Assembly: GCA_963699225.1 (NCBI GenBank)
Contig: OY969423.1
Span: 1,178,001-1,242,000 of the forward strand
Reading direction: 5' to 3'
DNA length: 64,000 bases
DNA from: VRUE01 sp963699225
Lineage (GTDB): Bacteria; Actinomycetota; Thermoleophilia; Solirubrobacterales; 70-9
The notes under the pieces were generated by a model. The model was not told the origin of the DNA. It saw nothing but the letters and a program-made list of their open reading frames with translations, and made no database searches. The position numbers and the translations under genes are program-made. This document shows, in pieces, positions 48,368-56,695 of the stretch (the stretch's first letter is position 1; each line of letters begins with the position of its first letter).

Positions 48368-49897
48368 GTGCCGATAGCTCCATCAGTGGAAACCACGGAG
48401 ACCACCCGGGAACGGTCCTACGCGGCGCGCCAGCTTCGCGGCGGCCTCGCCGTGCTGCTGCTCGGCGGAACAGTCGTGGTCGCCCTGCATGACTGGCTCG
48501 GGCTTGGTGCCGGCCTTGACTTCGCGATCAGCGAAGCGCTCTACGACGCGGTGGTCCTCGGCGCCGGCCTGGCCTGCCTAATCCGGGCCTCGGACTATCC
48601 CCGCGAGAAAGCGGCCTGGTTGTGGATCGGCGCCTCCCTGCTCAGCTGGGGCATCGGCGAGGTCTACTGGACGATCTTCATCGAAGGCAACGCCTCCGCC
48701 CCATATCCCTCCCCGGCCGACGTCGGCTACCTCGTCTTCTACCCGCTCGCCTATATCGGCCTGGCAATGCTGGTGCGGGCGCGGGCACACGAGATCAAGT
48801 GGCGGCTCTGGATGGACGGCCTGATCGCGGCACTCGGCACGGCAGCTCTGGGAACCGCCTTCGTCTTCGACTTCGTCGCCGAGAAGGCGACCGGGACGAC
48901 GCTGGAAAAGCTGACGACGCTCTCTTATCCGCTGGGCGACATCGCGATGCTCTCGATGGTCGTCGGCGTAATCGCCTTGACCGGGTGGCGGCCGGGGCGC
49001 ACCTGGTCGCTGCTGCTCGCCGGCCTCTCGGCTCTTGTCATCGCCGACATCGCCTACACCCTGCAATCGACCGAAGGGGCACTGCCGGGCGGAGAATGGA
49101 TCAACCCGATCTACCTGATTGCCGCCGTCTGCCTCGGCGCCGCCGTCTGGCAGCCGGCGGAAGCGGCCGAGATCACCTCTTCACACGAAAACGACCGCCG
49201 CGAGATCATCGTGCCCGCCGTCTTTGCCGCGGTGATGATCGGCCTCTTCGCGATGCAGTACTACAGCGCCACCGGCGGACTCTCGACCGTACTCTGGGCG
49301 GCGACGATGACGGCGGTGATCGTCCGCTTGACGATGAGCGACCGCGAGAACCACAAGCTGCTCGAGGAAGTGCGCACCGACTCCCTGACCGGCCTCGGCA
49401 ACCGCGGCCGCATGGAGGTTGAGCTGGCGGAGACCTGTGAGCAGGCAAGCGATGAGCGGCCGGCAATGCTCTACCTCTTCGACCTCAACGGCTTCAAGCG
49501 CTACAACGACACCTTCGGCCACCCCGCCGGCGACCGGCTCTTGAACCGGCTCGGCGGCGCGCTGAAAGCGGCGGTTGGGGATGACGGATCCGCCTACCGA
49601 ATCGGCGGCGATGAGTTCTGCCTGCTGCTTACCTGCGCCGAGGACCATTTCGAGACAGTGGCCCACGCCGCGACCGAAGCCCTGACCGAACACGATCGGG
49701 GGGTCGAGGTCAGCTCCTCCTGGGGCGCCGCGACGATTCCGGCCGAGGCCGGCGATCCCTCGGCGGCGCTGCAACTCGCCGACGTGCGCATGTACGCGCA
49801 GAAGGAGTCGCGTCGCACCGCCGCCACCCGCCCCGATCTCGGCGGCATCGCCGATTCACCAACCACCGAACCGACGATCAAGGCTAGTCGCGGCTGA
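48368..49897 (+). CDS. Membrane-anchored diguanylate cyclase (GGDEF)
   Basis: 509 residues from GTG 48368. About nine membrane helices in the first 330 residues (LAVLLLGGTVVVALHDWLGLG, AAWLWIGASLLSWGIGEVYW, DVGYLVFYPLAYIGLAMLV and so on) form a MASE-like sensor; a GGDEF domain follows: TDSLTGLGNRGRMEVELAET, LFDLNGFKRYNDTFGHPAGD (metal Asp), YRIGGDEFCLLL. The active GGDEF is intact, so synthesis of cyclic di-GMP is expected. No RxxD inhibitory site precedes it (sequence GDDGSAYRI), so product inhibition is probably absent. The end overlaps the convergent tetR gene by 14 bases. Confidence 0.9.
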   Translation: MPIAPSVETTETTRERSYAARQLRGGLAVLLLGGTVVVALHDWLGLGAGLDFAISEALYDAVVLGAGLACLIRASDYPREKAAWLWIGASLLSWGIGEVYWTIFIEGNASAPYPSPADVGYLVFYPLAYIGLAMLVRARAHEIKWRLWMDGLIAALGTAALGTAFVFDFVAEKATGTTLEKLTTLSYPLGDIAMLSMVVGVIALTGWRPGRTWSLLLAGLSALVIADIAYTLQSTEGALPGGEWINPIYLIAAVCLGAAVWQPAEAAEITSSHENDRREIIVPAVFAAVMIGLFAMQYYSATGGLSTVLWAATMTAVIVRLTMSDRENHKLLEEVRTDSLTGLGNRGRMEVELAETCEQASDERPAMLYLFDLNGFKRYNDTFGHPAGDRLLNRLGGALKAAVGDDGSAYRIGGDEFCLLLTCAEDHFETVAHAATEALTEHDRGVEVSSSWGAATIPAEAGDPSAALQLADVRMYAQKESRRTAATRPDLGGIADSPTTEPTIKASRG

Positions 49898-50486
49898 GGC
49901 CGTCGAGCAGCGCCCCGAGGGTCTGCCCGACCTCGGCTCGCATCCGCTCGGCGTCATCGGCACGCGCCACCAGCATCGCTGCCTCATCGAGGGCACCCAT
50001 CAGCACGTGGGCGAGCGGGCGGACCGGTTGTGGGTCGATCTCCCCTGCCTCCACCGCCGCCGCCAGCGTCGCTTCGATCAGGCCGAGGCCGTGCTCGGTG
50101 GCAATCTCCCGCCAGCGATCCCAGCCCAGCACCGAGGGCCCATCCAGCAAGACGATCTGCTGCGTCTCGGGCTCCGTGCTGGCGAGCAGGAACATCTCAG
50201 CGCCGGCCTTCATCGCCGCCAGCGGCGAGCTGGCGTTGGCCTGCAGGGCGCCGGAGGCGATTCGCTCCGCCAGCTCGATCTCGATCCGCTCGTAGACGGC
50301 CTCGAAGAGCTCGCGCTTGCCGTCGAAGTGGTGGTAGAGCGCCCCCCGGGTGACTCCCGCCGCCCGCGCGATCTCCTCGGTGCCGACCCCGGAGTAGCCG
50401 CGTTGGGCAAACAGCGGCCGTGCGGCCGCAACCAGAGCGGCACGGGTCGCATCGGAGCGCTCAGCTTGTGTCCGTTTGACATTCAT
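49884..50486 (-). CDS. TetR-family transcriptional regulator
   Basis: 200 residues. N-terminal TetR helix-turn-helix: ATRAALVAAARPLFAQRGYSGVGTEEIARAAGVTRGALYHHFDGKRELFEAVYERIE. C-terminal all-helical ligand domain (AMKAGAEMFLLASTEPETQQIVLLDGPSVLGWDRWREIATEHGLG) of the TetR_C type common in actinobacteria. Divergent from an alpha/beta hydrolase gene across an operator-like palindrome, so it presumably represses itself and the hydrolase. Confidence 0.92.
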   Translation of the reverse strand: MNVKRTQAERSDATRAALVAAARPLFAQRGYSGVGTEEIARAAGVTRGALYHHFDGKRELFEAVYERIEIELAERIASGALQANASSPLAAMKAGAEMFLLASTEPETQQIVLLDGPSVLGWDRWREIATEHGLGLIEATLAAAVEAGEIDPQPVRPLAHVLMGALDEAAMLVARADDAERMRAEVGQTLGALLDGLSRD

Positions 50487-50506
50487 ACAGTATGTATGTA
50501 ACTGTA
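50476..50506 (+). promoter_or_regulatory. Divergent promoter with TetR-type operator
   Basis: TTGACA (50476-50481), 17 bases, TAACTG (50499-50504) on the plus strand. The spacer holds CATAC-AGTAT-GTATG (50484-50498), and TACAGT (50486-50491) pairs with ACTGTA (50501-50506). The palindrome also covers the tetR start codon, so bound repressor would block both genes. Confidence 0.6.
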
Positions 50507-50540
50507 GCTCACCCTGAACCCGGAACGAGGAGGATTGCCG

Positions 50541-51383
50541 ATGACCCAGTCAGACCAGCGTCACGAGATCGATCTGCCGGCGGGGCGAATTCGCTACCGC
50601 GAAGCGGGTGAGGGCAAGCCGGTGGTCTTCGTCCACGGCTTCCTCGTCGACGGCAGGCTCTGGGACGGTGTCGTCGACCAGCTCTCGGATCGCTGCCGCT
50701 GCATCGCCCCCGACTGGCCGATCGCCGCCCACCAGATCGCGATGAACCCCGATGCCGACCTCTCCCCTCCCGGCATCGCCGCGCTGATCGCCAGCTTCCT
50801 CGATGCGCTCGAGCTCGAGGACGTGACGATCGTCGGCAACGACTCGGGTGGTGCGATGTCGCAAGTACTGGTCACCCGCCATCCCGAGCGAATCGGCCGC
50901 CTGGTGCTGACCAACTGCGACACCCACGACAACTTCCCGCCGGGGATCTTCAAGGCGATGCCGCCGCTGGCGAAGCTGCCAGGGGGCATGACCGTGCTCT
51001 CCGCACCCTTCCGCATCGGCGCTCTCGCCCGCACAGCCTTCAAGCCCTTCGCCCGCACGCCGATACCGGCGGACCTGGTTGCCTCCTGGATGCGCCCCAG
51101 CCTCAGCGACCCGGGTGTCAAGCACGACGCGACGAAGGTCACCGCCGGGATGAACAAGCGCTACACCCTGGAGGCCGCCGAGCGGCTGAGCGAATCCGAG
51201 CTGCCGCTGCTGCTCACCTGGGCGCCGGGCGACAAGTTCTTCCCGATCTCCTACGCCGAACGCCTAGTGAAGGAGACGCCGAATGCGCGCCTGGTCCGGA
51301 TCCCGGACTCCAGCACCTTCGTGGCACTGGACCAACCCGCCCGCCTCGCCGACGAGATCGCCACATTCGTCCAGCAAAACTGA
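50541..51383 (+). CDS. Alpha/beta hydrolase, regulated by the divergent TetR
   Basis: 280 residues from ATG 50541, with AGGAGG seven bases upstream (a TTG at 50535 is too close). VVFVHGFLVDGRLWDGVVDQL oxyanion region, nucleophile elbow VGNDSGGAMSQVLV with Asp at the nucleophile position, LTWAPGDKFFPISYAERL for the acid, and a C-terminal region RLVRIPDSSTFVALDQPARLADEI where the usual catalytic His of the VPxxGHF strand is not visible (SSTFVALDQP). The N-D-S-G elbow and missing His make catalytic status doubtful. An intrinsic terminator follows. Confidence 0.85.
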   Translation: MTQSDQRHEIDLPAGRIRYREAGEGKPVVFVHGFLVDGRLWDGVVDQLSDRCRCIAPDWPIAAHQIAMNPDADLSPPGIAALIASFLDALELEDVTIVGNDSGGAMSQVLVTRHPERIGRLVLTNCDTHDNFPPGIFKAMPPLAKLPGGMTVLSAPFRIGALARTAFKPFARTPIPADLVASWMRPSLSDPGVKHDATKVTAGMNKRYTLEAAERLSESELPLLLTWAPGDKFFPISYAERLVKETPNARLVRIPDSSTFVALDQPARLADEIATFVQQN

Positions 51384-51388
51384 GGCAA

Positions 51389-51413
51389 AACGCGCAAGCT
51401 GCGCGTTCTTTTT
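51389..51413 (+). terminator. Intrinsic terminator after the hydrolase gene
   Basis: AACGCGCA, AGC, TGCGCGTT (8-bp perfect stem) then CTTTTT, five bases after the hydrolase stop. The only textbook hairpin plus T-run seen in the window. Confidence 0.85.
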
Positions 51414-51483
51414 CGCTACTTGCATGTTTTTCGTCCGATCGAGGGGCGAAGGTTCCATAACGCCCCCGACAGGACGGAGAGTC

Positions 51484-51690
51484 ATGCCTAGGGAAATCTT
51501 CGATCAGGATCGGCCTCGCAGCACGATGGCGCGACGCCTCGACGAAGCGTTTGCCGGCTGCGACCAGTGGACCCTCGCCCCGCCGACTCAGCGACGCAGT
51601 GAGGCCGTCTTCAGCCCGCAGGCCTCGATCTCATCGAGGATCAGCGGCAGCGCCGCCGCCGTACGTACCCAGGAGCCGCGCGCGCTGTAG
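51484..51690 (+). CDS. Short ORF after the terminator, doubtful
   Basis: 68 codons (MPREIFDQDRPRSTMARRLD...) with GGAGAG two bases before its ATG. It runs antisense over the last 100 bases of the polysaccharide deacetylase gene. No family recognised. The 51414-51483 leader has GGGGCG/CGCCCC (51432-51467 area) that could form a hairpin. Could be a small protein or chance ORF; otherwise the gap shows nothing. Confidence 0.2.
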   Translation: MPREIFDQDRPRSTMARRLDEAFAGCDQWTLAPPTQRRSEAVFSPQASISSRISGSAAAVRTQEPRAL

Positions 51691-52292
51691 TAGTCGGCGT
51701 CGTGCAGGAGGACAATGTCGCCGGCTGCGATGCCGGCACTTGCGCGACGGGCGATTGACTCGGCCGTGGCACCGCGGTCCCAGTCACGTCCCCAACGTGA
51801 CCAGAGAACGGGTCGCCAACCGCGTCGCCGCACGGCGTGCAGGGTCGCTGCGCTGAAGATCCCGTAGGGCGGGCGGTAGTCGGAGATCGCCTGTCCACTG
51901 GCGTCCTCAATCGTCACACGCGCCCGTTCGGCGTCTGCGAGAAAAGCGTGCGGACTGAGCCGCAGCAGGTTGCGGTGGCGGTGGCAATGCAACTCCACGC
52001 CGTGACCGGCGGCGACGATCTCAGCTACCAGCGCCGGTCGGCGCTCCACCTGCTCGCCGGCAAGGAAGAAGGTCGCCGTTGCCCTGCGCTCGCGCAGGAC
52101 CTCCAGCACCGCGGGGGTTCCCTGCGGGTGGGGTCCATCGTCGAAGGTCAGCGCAACGCCGTCCTCCCCGCCCAGCTTCATCTCGATATCGAGAGCCGGA
52201 CCCAGCCCGGGCACGATCGGCGCCAGCGCCGGGCCAGCGTGCAGAACCGCGGCCGCCGAGGCGCCGGCCCCCAGAGCTCGCCTCAGAGCCAC
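51588..52292 (-). CDS. Polysaccharide deacetylase (NodB domain), membrane-anchored or secreted
   Basis: 234 residues from GTG 52292; a TTG at 52382 would overlap the upstream gene by 71 bases. N-terminal hydrophobic segment LGAGASAAAVLHAGPALAPIV may be an anchor. NodB motifs are intact: ALTFDDGPHPQGT (catalytic and metal Asp), ELHCHRHRNL (HxxxH metal site), YRPPYGIFS, and VLWSRWGRDWDRG, IVLLHDADYY. Removes acetyl (or formyl) groups from a surface polysaccharide. It follows the epimerase-glycosyltransferase fusion by 19 bases, pointing to modification of the product of that operon. Confidence 0.85.
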   Translation of the reverse strand: MALRRALGAGASAAAVLHAGPALAPIVPGLGPALDIEMKLGGEDGVALTFDDGPHPQGTPAVLEVLRERRATATFFLAGEQVERRPALVAEIVAAGHGVELHCHRHRNLLRLSPHAFLADAERARVTIEDASGQAISDYRPPYGIFSAATLHAVRRRGWRPVLWSRWGRDWDRGATAESIARRASAGIAAGDIVLLHDADYYSARGSWVRTAAALPLILDEIEACGLKTASLRR

Positions 52293-52311
52293 GCTCTGCG
52301 CAGGGCTCCGA

Positions 52312-54645
52312 TCAATTCCCGCTGCTGGCGGCCGCCTGCTTACCGGCCGCGGGGGCCGGCTGCGCCGGCTTGGAATCTTCAACGGCCGGAGTCGGAGTGT
52401 CGGTGTCCTTGCCGAAGTGGATGCGGCCCTCGAGCGGCTTGGCGACCACCTTGTAAGGGGCTTCGCGGTCGATCACGGTGAACAGCATCACCACCGCGAT
52501 CAGGGCGAGGGCGACGGCGGTCGCCACCCGCTCCGTGCGCAGGCGCCAGACCGGCTGCGGGCGCACCCGGGGGCGCACGGTGAGCACGCGCGAGGCGAGC
52601 GAAGGCAGCGAGGCGAAGGAGGAGTCCGGCGAGCGGCGCTCGCGGGTGACGTGGCGCAGGACCGACTCCAGCTCGTGCTTGGAGCCCGCCACCTCGGCCA
52701 GGCCAAAGCGTTCGAAGGCGGCGTTGTTGGCCCTCAGGTGGCCGGCTGAGAAGCCGTAGGAGACGACCGGACAGCCGCGGATGTGCGCCTCGAGCACGGT
52801 CAGGCCAGCGGTGGCGTGGATCATCGCGTCGGCGGCGGCCATCCAGTCGCTCATCTGCTCGGTGAAGCCGAGGATGCGAACCTGCTCGTTGCCGGTAAAG
52901 GCGCTCTCCAGCTTCTCGCGGACGATGTCGTTGCGGCCGGTGATGCAGACGACCAGGGCGTCCTCGCTTAGCGCCGAGCGGATCGCACCCTCGAGGTCGC
53001 CGATTCCCCAGCCACCGCCGGAGACGAGCACGACGCGGGCGTGGGCCGGGACGTCAAGCGCCTCGCGGGCATCACGGCGGGTGCGCGGCATCAGGAAGTC
53101 ACGCGAGATCGGCGGGCGCACCCACTCCACGGTTCCCGGACCGACCAGCTTCTCGACCTCCTCGATCGACTCCGGGTGGGTGACGTAGTGAAGGTCGACC
53201 CCGGGATGGGCCCAGTAGCGCAGGCCGGCCAGGTCGGTGATCGCCGACTGCACCGGTACATCGAGGCGCCGGTTCTCGCGCAGCATGCCCAGCACCGCGG
53301 TCACTCCAGGGTAGGTGGAGATGACGGCGTCGGGGTCGTACTCCTCGACAACCTTGAGTAGGCCACGGCCCGAGAACACGTAGCCCATGTGGTGGAAGAG
53401 CCAGCGGGCCGGGGCGAACTTGGTGATCAGCCAGTACTGGGCGTCGAACAGCCAGGGCATCCAGCGGAAGGTCACTTTTGAGCCATTGCGGAGGACCGCG
53501 GCGGAGAGCTTTCCCATCGCCTCGAGACCGTTGGCGATCTCCACCTCGACCCCGGGCACCTCCTCTTCGAGGTCAGCCTTGATGATGCGCGCCGGCAGAT
53601 CGTGGCCCTCGCCGATATCAGCGCTCAGGATCAGCACCCGGGGGGAGCGCTCTTCGGCACGGGCGGCCCCGGAGAGCAGCGCGCCCGCGGCGTGTTCGTT
53701 GCCGTTCAGCGAGGGCTGCTTGCCCGGAATGGGGTCGGGCGGGCGGGTGCTGCTGCGAACCCACTCGACGTACTTGCGCACCCCTTCTTTGAAGCTGGTC
53801 TCGGCCTTCCAGCCGAGCTCGGCGAGCGCTCGCTCGTTGGAGATCGACTTGCCGGGGAAGTCGCCGGGCCGTGGCGGCGTGTGGGTGATCTCGCAGGTGT
53901 CAACGTTTTCCTGCACCCGCTCGGCGATTTCGAGGATCGTCACGACCTCGTCGCCGGAGAGGTTGTAGGTGCGGCCCGCAGCCTCGGGCGCCAGCGCCGC
54001 GACGATGCCGTCGGCGAGGTCCTCGACGTAGATGAAGCTGCGGGTCGTGCTGCCGTCGCCGGCGATCGTCAGCGGCTTGCCTTCGAAGGAGAGGTCGGTG
54101 AACTTGGCGACGACGCCGGCGGCGCGGGCGCGTGGGCCATAGGGAATGCCGAAGCGCAGCACCGTGCTCTCCAGCTCGTAGAGCTCGGCGTAGCCGGCGC
54201 AGTAGGTCTCGCCAGCGAGCTTGGTGGCGGTGTAGAGGTGGCGTGGAGCCGGGATCGCCGTTTCCTCATCGACCTCCTGCTCGGGGCAGTCGCTGTAGAC
54301 CCAGGTGGTCGAGCCGTAGACGACGCGGCCGACTTTGGCCCGGCAGGCGGCCTCGAGCACGTTGAGCGTCCCGCGCGTGTTGACCTCCTCGGCGAGGACC
54401 GGATCAGCCAGCACGTGACCGACGTCGGCAACGGCGGCAAGGTGGATGACGGCGTCGCAATCGCGCATTGCCAGGTCCAGGTTGGCCGGGTCCGTGATGC
54501 TGCCGGTGAAGGTCTCGACTTCCAGCGGCGAGTGGTAGGGCGAGGCGCTGAGGTCGAAGATCCGCGGCGTGTCGCCGCGCTCGATCAGCCGGTCGACCAC
54601 GTGCGAGCCGATGAAGCCGCCGCCACCTGTGACCAGGACCCTCAT
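52312..54645 (-). CDS. Fusion: NAD-dependent sugar epimerase + MGDG synthase/MurG-like glycosyltransferase + TM
   Basis: 777 residues from ATG 54645 (AAGGAGG four bases upstream). Residues 1-310 are an extended SDR: MRVLVTGGGGFIGSHVVDRL (NAD motif), AVIHLAAVADVGHV, YTATKLAGETYCAGY with catalytic Tyr/Lys, FGIPYGPR, FIYVEDLADGIVAAL. After a Pro/Ser linker, residues about 345-690 are a GT28-like pair: VLILSADIGEGHDLPARIIKADL (MGDG_synth domain) and VVLVSGGGWGIGDLEGAIR ... MIHATAGLTVLEAHIRGCPVVSYGF (glycosyl_tran_28 C). One TM (VATAVALALIAVVMLFTVI) follows near 715, then an Ala/Pro-rich tail. A nucleotide-sugar modifying enzyme joined to the transferase that uses it is rare. Overlaps the aminotransferase gene by ATGA. 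Confidence 0.88.
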   Translation of the reverse strand: MRVLVTGGGGFIGSHVVDRLIERGDTPRIFDLSASPYHSPLEVETFTGSITDPANLDLAMRDCDAVIHLAAVADVGHVLADPVLAEEVNTRGTLNVLEAACRAKVGRVVYGSTTWVYSDCPEQEVDEETAIPAPRHLYTATKLAGETYCAGYAELYELESTVLRFGIPYGPRARAAGVVAKFTDLSFEGKPLTIAGDGSTTRSFIYVEDLADGIVAALAPEAAGRTYNLSGDEVVTILEIAERVQENVDTCEITHTPPRPGDFPGKSISNERALAELGWKAETSFKEGVRKYVEWVRSSTRPPDPIPGKQPSLNGNEHAAGALLSGAARAEERSPRVLILSADIGEGHDLPARIIKADLEEEVPGVEVEIANGLEAMGKLSAAVLRNGSKVTFRWMPWLFDAQYWLITKFAPARWLFHHMGYVFSGRGLLKVVEEYDPDAVISTYPGVTAVLGMLRENRRLDVPVQSAITDLAGLRYWAHPGVDLHYVTHPESIEEVEKLVGPGTVEWVRPPISRDFLMPRTRRDAREALDVPAHARVVLVSGGGWGIGDLEGAIRSALSEDALVVCITGRNDIVREKLESAFTGNEQVRILGFTEQMSDWMAAADAMIHATAGLTVLEAHIRGCPVVSYGFSAGHLRANNAAFERFGLAEVAGSKHELESVLRHVTRERRSPDSSFASLPSLASRVLTVRPRVRPQPVWRLRTERVATAVALALIAVVMLFTVIDREAPYKVVAKPLEGRIHFGKDTDTPTPAVEDSKPAQPAPAAGKQAAASSGN

Positions 54646-55820
54646 GGTTCCTCCTTGGGATTGAGTGCATCGGCACGACTCTCGGGCCGGTAATAGAGCG
54701 GCGCGCACCAGTGGTTCTCGGCCACCCAGTCGGTGTTCGGCAGCTCGTCCGAGCGGCCCATGATGCGGTGACAAGGTTCTTCGTAAACGCGCCCTGTGCC
54801 CTTCTCGATCTCGTCGAAGACGATGTACTTGTAGAAGCCTGAGGTCATCCCCTCGGGCAGCTCGAGCCGGGCCGGGTGCAGCGAATCGAGATGCTCGGCG
54901 GCGTAGGCGTTCTTCCAGGCGACGATCTCCTCCATGCGCTCGGCCTGAACCAGGCCCAAGGCCGCGGTGAACTCACTCATGCGGAAGTTGAGCCCGTCGA
55001 CCTCGTGCTCGAACTTGCCGTAGTTGCGGAACTTGCGAGCGAACTCGATCAGCTCCTCGTTGCCAGAGACGAGCACTCCCCCCTCGCCGGTGGAGACGGT
55101 CTTAGTCGCGTAGAGCGAGTAAACCCCAGCATCGCCAAAGGAGCCCGGCTTGCGCCCGCTCCACTCGGCACCGTGGGCGTGAGCGCAATCCTCGAGCAGG
55201 AAGATCCCGTTGGCGCGGCAGTACTCGGCGATCCGCTCGGCGTCGAAGGCGATGTGGCCGCCGATGTGGACGAGGATCGCCGCCTTTGGCTTGCGCTTCT
55301 CGGCCTTGGCCTCGAAGTCGTCGAATGACATGCAGAGATCGCTGCGATTGCAGTCGACGAACTCGACCGCGGCACCGGCGTTGATCGCCGCCAGCGGCGT
55401 CGCCATGAACGTGTTGGAGGGGCAGAGCACCGTCTCCCCTTTCACCCCGGCGAACTCCAGCGCCGCCAGTGCGCCACCCGCCCAACTCGACAGGCCGAGG
55501 CTCGCCAGCCCATTCCACTGGCCCCAGCGCTGCTCGAAGGCGTCCAGCTTGCGACCCTCCGACCACTGCTCGGAGTCGAGAACCTCGGTCCAAAGCTCGA
55601 AGAGCTTGGCGCGGTCACGATGGTCGAACCCGATCGCGAACTTGCTCGCGTCGATCCGGCTTGTCTCTGCGGACCCTACGGTGGCTCCTTGGCGTAAGTG
55701 TGGCTGGGAAGCCTTCGCGGGACGAAATCGGGATGAAAGCGCGAGAGGCGGCCGCAAGGCTAGCAGCGAAAGCGGACCGAAGCCGGGCGGAAATTCAGTC
55801 GGAATCCCCTGTGTGGGCAT
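54642..55820 (-). CDS. DegT/DnrJ/EryC1-family PLP aminotransferase
   Basis: Sugar aminotransferase: LGLSSWAGGALAALEFAGVKGETVLCPSNTFMATPLAAINAGAAVEFVD, GIFLLEDCAHAHGAEWSGRKPGSFGDAGVYSLYATKTVSTGEGG with the PLP Lys, and GLNFRMSEFTAALGLVQ. It adds an amino group to a keto-sugar nucleotide. The homologous region begins near DASKFAIGFDHRDRAKLF. The start is unclear: ATG 55820 adds about 55 residues and overlaps the EamA gene; an AAGGAG (around 55687) lies five bases before a GTA (55679), which is not a start codon. A TTG at 55757 is another option. Head of the aminotransferase-fusion-deacetylase operon. Confidence 0.88.
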   Translation of the reverse strand: MPTQGIPTEFPPGFGPLSLLALRPPLALSSRFRPAKASQPHLRQGATVGSAETSRIDASKFAIGFDHRDRAKLFELWTEVLDSEQWSEGRKLDAFEQRWGQWNGLASLGLSSWAGGALAALEFAGVKGETVLCPSNTFMATPLAAINAGAAVEFVDCNRSDLCMSFDDFEAKAEKRKPKAAILVHIGGHIAFDAERIAEYCRANGIFLLEDCAHAHGAEWSGRKPGSFGDAGVYSLYATKTVSTGEGGVLVSGNEELIEFARKFRNYGKFEHEVDGLNFRMSEFTAALGLVQAERMEEIVAWKNAYAAEHLDSLHPARLELPEGMTSGFYKYIVFDEIEKGTGRVYEEPCHRIMGRSDELPNTDWVAENHWCAPLYYRPESRADALNPKEEP

Positions 55821-56664
55821 TCTCGATCACCGCGCCAACCGCCTGCGAGCCCGCCAGAAGGACCGTTCCGGCAACGGCGACCAGCATCGAGGCGACCAGG
55901 GCGATGCCGCCCAAAGGCGTCGAGCCCCAGGACTCACTGAAGATCAGGGGCGCGACCAGGACCGGCACAAGCACCTGAACCGCGAACATCACCGGCGCCA
56001 CGTGGGTCGCCGGGCGTCGCTGCAGGGCACTCATCTCGCTGAGCAGCGCCAGGGCCTCCGAGATCCCAGCCGTCGCCAGCCAGCCGATCGCCAGCAGCAG
56101 CGCTCCGGCCGCCAGCTCGTCCGTGAGCAGCTTGCTGGCGATCGCCGTCCAGGCGTAGCCGGCACCGGCACTGATCACGGCGAGCGTGCCAAATGCCTGA
56201 GCTCGGCCACGCAGCGCATAGGGAGCAAGCACAAGGATCGCGATCAGGATTGCAGCCAGTGCGATCGCCTCACCCCCTGCATGGTCCGTGGACCGATCGG
56301 GCGCAGCCAGGGCGACACCGATGACGCCAAGGATGATTGCCGCAACGGCGGTCCACTCCCGCAACCCGGGCTTCTCCCCCAGTCGTGTCGCTCCCAGCCA
56401 GAGCAAAAGAATCAAGCCACTGGCTAGGCACGGCTGGACGACGGTCAGGGGGGCCAGTAGCAGAGCAACGATCTCCAGCGGCCACCCAGCAAACCCAAGC
56501 GCCGTGGCCCCCAGCCAGCGCCGGTTCCGCACCAACTTCCCAATCAGCGAAGGCCGCAGCGAATGCTCCCCCGGCACCTCCCGCGCCTCCAGCGCCTGCA
56601 GCGCAATCGAGGCGTTGTAGAGCAAAGAAGCTCCCACCGCCGCAACGATGCCAAGGGCAATCAC
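55795..56664 (-). CDS. EamA/DMT-family membrane transporter
   Basis: 289 residues with about nine to ten membrane helices: IVAAVGASLLYNASIALQALEA, ALGFAGWPLEIVALLLAPLTVVQPCLASGLILLLWLGA, AVAAIILGVIGVALAAPDRS, IALAAILIAILVLAPYALRG, GIALVASMLVAVAGTVLLAGSQ. This is the EamA/DMT drug-metabolite layout in its DMT-like DUF6-related branch. Substrate unknown. It may be a flippase-like exporter, given its position before a glycan operon, but its 3' end overlaps the aminotransferase reading frame only if the longest aminotransferase start is used. Confidence 0.8.
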   Translation of the reverse strand: MIALGIVAAVGASLLYNASIALQALEAREVPGEHSLRPSLIGKLVRNRRWLGATALGFAGWPLEIVALLLAPLTVVQPCLASGLILLLWLGATRLGEKPGLREWTAVAAIILGVIGVALAAPDRSTDHAGGEAIALAAILIAILVLAPYALRGRAQAFGTLAVISAGAGYAWTAIASKLLTDELAAGALLLAIGWLATAGISEALALLSEMSALQRRPATHVAPVMFAVQVLVPVLVAPLIFSESWGSTPLGGIALVASMLVAVAGTVLLAGSQAVGAVIENAHTGDSD

Positions 56665-56695
56665 AAGCCGACCCTAGTCGGCCACCCCAAACGCC

